This document shows, piece after piece, positions 61,223 through 64,000 of a DNA stretch of 64,000 nucleotides (position 1 is its first letter; each line of letters begins with the position of its first letter). The stretch covers positions 62,001-126,000 of the forward strand of contig NZ_NXEJ01000005.1 of assembly GCF_002915175.1 (NCBI RefSeq), given 5' to 3'. The DNA comes from Agrobacterium rosae. Lineage in GTDB: Bacteria > Pseudomonadota > Alphaproteobacteria > Rhizobiales > Rhizobiaceae. A model generated the notes under the pieces. The model did no database searches and was not told the origin of the DNA. It worked only from the letters and a program-made list of their open reading frames with translations. A program made the position numbers and the translations under genes.

Positions 61223-61825
61223 TTACCGCAGCGAGGCATCAATGACAAATTTTGCAGGATCTACGATTTCGTACGTGCACTGGAATGCCGCCGCCGCCAC
61301 GCGATAGGTATCGCTTTCATCTGTCTGCACCTGCACGATCGCATCTCCCGGCAACGCAACCATCGTCTCGTCCCACGGGGCTCTGAAGTTGAACGGGCCA
61401 ATTTCGTCCGTGACGATAAAGTAGCTCATATTATTGCCCTTTGGCTTAAAGGCGCGGTAGCCAGCGGCATCTGCTGCTGAGAGAGGCTCACCGTAGCGAT
61501 CCGAAAAATTCCGTGCTTTTACCAGAATTTCCTCATTACCGGTTTCTTCACAGCGATTGCGCACGACCCAGTCACCTTGCTCAGCGGGTTTCGAGCGGGT
61601 CTCCACACCTTGTCCTTTAATGTAAGTGATGACGATTTCACCGGGCGATGCGGGGCGGGCATCAACCTCTTTCGTCTTTCGCGCTACACCAACCCTGTCG
61701 ACTTTTTTGACCTCGGCCATCAACGCGATCTGGTCTTTGCGCGGTACGTCTTCGATAGCGAACGCCGTCAATGGGAACAGCAGCGGCAGCAAAAACAGCG
61801 TTCTCGAAAAGACCAAAGGAGCCAT
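61223..61825 (-). CDS. Secreted protein of unknown function
   Basis: A 200-residue protein with a signal peptide (residues 1-23, 'SRTLFLLPLLFPLTAFA') and a mature part containing 'VITYIKGQGVETRSKPAEQGDWVVRNRCEETGNEEILVKARNFSDRYG', 'YFIVTDEIGPFNFRAPWDETMVALPGDAIVQVQTDESDTYRVAAAAFQCTYEIV'. The two cysteines could pair. A 'PGD' segment recalls the little-known PGDYG proteins, but the match is partial. ATG 61825 follows GGAA. ATG 61840 and the frame beyond to 61876 lack an SD. No partner is evident. Confidence 0.7.
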   Translation of the reverse strand: MAPLVFSRTLFLLPLLFPLTAFAIEDVPRKDQIALMAEVKKVDRVGVARKTKEVDARPASPGEIVITYIKGQGVETRSKPAEQGDWVVRNRCEETGNEEILVKARNFSDRYGEPLSAADAAGYRAFKPKGNNMSYFIVTDEIGPFNFRAPWDETMVALPGDAIVQVQTDESDTYRVAAAAFQCTYEIVDPAKFVIDASLR

Positions 61826-62120
61826 CTGAATTCCATTCATAGCGGCACAACACGAATGATATGCGGAACATGTCACGGGAAGATCACGTAAGTTTGAATG
61901 TACAGATATGCCGTCAAAGAAAAACCGCGCATTTTTAAAGGGTAGATTTTAACAAGCCTTATGATGCCTATTTTACCGGCACATGCCTTCCCAGCAGTTT
62001 TTGGCGAGACCGTTCAGTTTCATGTCAGCTAGGTGACACATCCCCTGCCCCTGATCTTGGATATGCGTGAGCACCTGCTTGCGAAACATCCGATGGCACG
62101 AGCAGCGGGAACACGAGACT
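61826..62120. other. Intergenic region between the secreted protein gene and eptA
   Basis: About 295 bp divergent region. It holds a dyad TGTCA-N6-TGACA (62023-62038) about 83 bp before the eptA ATG and an AT-rich stretch (about 61931-61978). No other recognisable feature. Confidence 0.45.
62023..62038. promoter_or_regulatory. TGTCA-N6-TGACA dyad upstream of eptA
   Basis: Two 5-bp inverted half-sites separated by 6 bases lie in the eptA leader, at a distance that suits a promoter operator. The response regulator encoded just downstream of eptA is a candidate binder, but OmpR-type sites are usually direct repeats, so the link is speculative. Confidence 0.3.
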
Positions 62121-63782
62121 ATGGCACTATCATTTCAGACAACTAGAAGCGGACGCAGCATGGTCACACGGCCCGTCATGGGCAGCGTGACGCTCAGTAT
62201 CGTAACGGCTCTCTACCTGTTGTTTTTTGCCAACCACACATTTTGGGCGAAGATACATACCTATCTCTCTGCCTACCCCGTTGCCATTTTTGGGCTTTAC
62301 ATTGCAATGAGTGCCGCGTTCTCCGCTGTGTTCATTCTGTTTTCCGTCAAATATCTGACCAAGCCCATCTTTGCCGTGTTGATCATCATTGCTGCCGTAT
62401 CCTCCTGGTTCATGGACCGGTTCGGCGCGGTGATCGATAGTGACATGGTGCGTAACGCTTTCGAAACGACGCAGGCGGAAGCAGGTAACCTGATGACACC
62501 CGGCTTTGCCCTTCACCTCGCGCTCTTTGCGGGCATTCCCATCATCTTGTTGGCAATCATCAAGATCGACCACAGGCCGTTCTTCAGCAAATTCCTGTGG
62601 AACATGGCCAGCATTATCGGCTGTCTGGCCATTGTGTGCGCCGTCGCTGCGGCAAATTCCAAGACATTTACAACGGCAGTTCGCCAGCACAAGGACATTG
62701 CCAAAAGCCTCAATCCTTTGACGCCTATTTCCTCCACCGTGCGCTATTTCTCGCAGGCCGATCAGGAAGCAAAGCTCACGGTTTCACCCACTGGCCAGGA
62801 CGCCAAGGTGATGCCCGCTCTTGGCGGCGTCACCAAGCCGCGCATCACTGTTATCGTTGCCGGAGAAACCGGGCGCGCGGCCAACTTCTCGCTCAACGGA
62901 TATGGCCGCGACACCAACCCTCAGCTGGAAGCGCGCAACGTCGTCTATTTTCCAAGCACGGTCAGCTGCGGCACGGCAACGGCAATCTCCATCCCTTGCA
63001 TGTTCTCCAAATTCACTCGTTCGGAATACAGCCACAGCAAGGCGCTTTCCAACGAAAATCTGCTCGATGTCCTTGTCCATGCGGGCGTAGATGCGCGCTG
63101 GTGGGACAACAACACCGGCAGCAAGAATGTCGCAGACCGCGTTCCCTATTTCGACCTGACCGCAGCGCAGGACCCCAAATTCTGCTCGAGCGGCGAGTGC
63201 CGCGACGACATTTTTCTCGACAGGCTGGATAGCTGGCTGGACGGCGTGACGAAGGATAGCGTCATCGTTCTTCACCAACTCGGAAGCCATGGCCCCACCT
63301 ACCATTTGCGGTACACCGACGAGTTCAGAAAATTCACGCCCGATTGCCAGACTGCCGAATTGCCCGATTGCAAGGATACCGAAATCACCAACGCCTATGA
63401 CAACACCATTCTCTACACCGATCATTTCCTTGCCAGCATCATCGACAAGCTGAAGACTCGCTCGGACAAGTTGGCGACGGGAATGATCTATGCGTCCGAC
63501 CATGGCGAATCGCTGGGAGAGAACGGGATTTATCTCCACGGCGCTCCCTACATTCTGGCACCGGCAGAGCAGACCCACGTACCGTTCCTCGTCTGGTTCG
63601 ACACCGACTTCGCCAAATCGATGGGGCTGGATGGGGATTGCCTTGCGAAAGAAGCCAAAGCAGGCGGGCGCTCCCACGACAACTTCTTCCACAGCATTCT
63701 AAGCATGATGAACGTATCAACCTCTGTGTATGATTCATCGCTGGATGTATTCAGTGCCTGCAAACGCAGACCCACCGCTTGA
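62121..63782 (+). CDS. eptA: Lipid A phosphoethanolamine transferase (EptA family)
   Basis: A 553-residue inner-membrane protein with five N-terminal helices (to about residue 190) and a periplasmic sulfatase-fold domain. It has 'TVIVAGETGRAANFSLNGYGRDTNP' (metal-binding Glu), the nucleophile Thr285 in 'SCGTATAISIPCMFSKFTR', and 'YASDHGESLGENGIYLHGAPYILAP' with Asp/His metal ligands. It adds phosphoethanolamine to lipid A, which lowers surface charge and can protect from cationic peptides. ATG 62121 follows GGGA. The longer frame to 62067 has no membrane start. A response regulator gene follows in the same direction. Confidence 0.93.
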   Translation: MALSFQTTRSGRSMVTRPVMGSVTLSIVTALYLLFFANHTFWAKIHTYLSAYPVAIFGLYIAMSAAFSAVFILFSVKYLTKPIFAVLIIIAAVSSWFMDRFGAVIDSDMVRNAFETTQAEAGNLMTPGFALHLALFAGIPIILLAIIKIDHRPFFSKFLWNMASIIGCLAIVCAVAAANSKTFTTAVRQHKDIAKSLNPLTPISSTVRYFSQADQEAKLTVSPTGQDAKVMPALGGVTKPRITVIVAGETGRAANFSLNGYGRDTNPQLEARNVVYFPSTVSCGTATAISIPCMFSKFTRSEYSHSKALSNENLLDVLVHAGVDARWWDNNTGSKNVADRVPYFDLTAAQDPKFCSSGECRDDIFLDRLDSWLDGVTKDSVIVLHQLGSHGPTYHLRYTDEFRKFTPDCQTAELPDCKDTEITNAYDNTILYTDHFLASIIDKLKTRSDKLATGMIYASDHGESLGENGIYLHGAPYILAPAEQTHVPFLVWFDTDFAKSMGLDGDCLAKEAKAGGRSHDNFFHSILSMMNVSTSVYDSSLDVFSACKRRPTA

Positions 63783-63826
63783 CGAGACAAATTGCGAAGC
63801 ATACCCACTCTTTAGCCGTTCTGCAT

Positions 63827-64000
63827 ATGGCTGAAAGCGAGGTATGCTTGCGCGTTCTACTTGTGGAAGACGATCATGTTCTGGGGGAAGCGCTTCGCGA
63901 CCACGTAGCCGCCGCGGGACATGCGGTAGACTGGTTCAAGACTGTCGCGGACTCCACCGCGGCGACACAGACCGTTGGCTATGGCCTGATACTGCTCGAT
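63827..64000 (+). CDS. OmpR-type response regulator, 5' part only
   Basis: The first 58 residues of a response regulator run off the right edge: 'LRVLLVEDDHVLGEALRDHVAAAGHAVDWFKTVADSTAATQTVGYGLILLD', with the acidic pair ED-D near the start and the presumed phospho-Asp at the last visible residue. This resembles the receiver of OmpR/PhoB regulators such as PmrA/QseB. A start at TTG 63848 (the Leu of LRVLLVEDD) is possible, as ATG 63827 lacks an SD. It is 45 bp after eptA, as in pmrA-eptA modules, so it may control lipid A modification. The output domain is not visible. Confidence 0.8.
   Translation, partial: MAESEVCLRVLLVEDDHVLGEALRDHVAAAGHAVDWFKTVADSTAATQTVGYGLILLD

Noticed and set aside
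1..64000. Mobile elements, CRISPR arrays, tRNA or rRNA genes
   Set aside because: No transposase or integrase-like protein, no regularly spaced direct repeats, and no cloverleaf or rRNA-like segment was seen on reading both strands. A dedicated scan could still reveal small RNAs.

Overview
The window looks like a chromosomal or chromid segment of an alphaproteobacterium of the family Rhizobiaceae (Agrobacterium/Rhizobium group). This is inferred from three things. A bcsN-bcsA-bcsB-bcsZ-bcsK cellulose operon is present. A succinoglycan (exo) cluster is collinear with that of Sinorhizobium meliloti. Several rhizobial-type families (ExoX, DUF6074-like, DUF992) also occur. I saw no rRNA, tRNA, CRISPR array, phage gene or insertion sequence. 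Coding density is high.

Layout. 1-2.0 kb: 3' end of an M20 amidohydrolase, a flavin reductase-like protein and an Rrf2 regulator with four cysteines. 2.1-11.2 kb (minus): cellulose operon bcsN-bcsA-bcsB-bcsZ-bcsK, whose last three junctions are 4-base ATGA overlaps. 11.4-12.6 kb: an AGE-family sugar epimerase/isomerase. 12.6-18.8 kb (minus): a sugar ABC transporter operon ending in an unusual fusion of a Gfo/Idh/MocA dehydrogenase with an aldo/keto reductase, with a divergent AraC regulator at 18.9-19.8 kb. 20-23.3 kb: a small XRE protein, a class III nucleotide cyclase, RecX, a cytochrome c and a DUF992 protein. 23.6-30.7 kb: ManC (GDP-mannose), a malic enzyme, a GT39-type membrane glycosyltransferase and a DadA-like FAD dehydrogenase. 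30.7-35.5 kb: a ribose-type ABC operon (ATPase, permease, binding protein on minus) divergent from a LacI regulator, with two phased operator-like palindromes between them. 36.2-51.1 kb: exoX, exoU, exoV, exoW, exoT, exoH, exoK, exoL, exoA, exoM, exoO, exoN, exoP. 51.2-64 kb: a 2-hydroxyacid dehydrogenase, a soluble hybrid histidine kinase, a BaiN-type flavoprotein, YigZ, an RluA-type pseudouridine synthase, RsmJ, a 61-aa protein, a periplasmic aldose dehydrogenase, topoisomerase IB, a secreted protein of unknown function, the lipid A phosphoethanolamine transferase EptA, and the start of a response regulator.

How it fits together. Much of the window makes or modifies the cell surface: cellulose (bcs), succinoglycan (exo), GDP-mannose (manC), polyprenyl-sugar transfer (GT39) and lipid A (eptA). 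The exo genes present cover glucosyl transfer, pyruvylation, succinylation, flipping, length control and turnover. The priming galactosyltransferase (ExoY), ExoF, ExoQ, ExoZ and ExoB are not here and would have to lie elsewhere. The two sugar ABC operons and their regulators look like carbohydrate-scavenging modules.

No clearly new multi-gene system was found. The most interesting items are the two-enzyme fusion in the sugar operon, the tandem LacI-type operators, the unusual exoX leader (a micro-ORF and two palindromes), and the XRE gene with its upstream palindrome and downstream double-stem hairpin. Start codons were chosen from visible Shine-Dalgarno (SD) sequences and family lengths. Functions rest on recognition of family motifs, without database searches.
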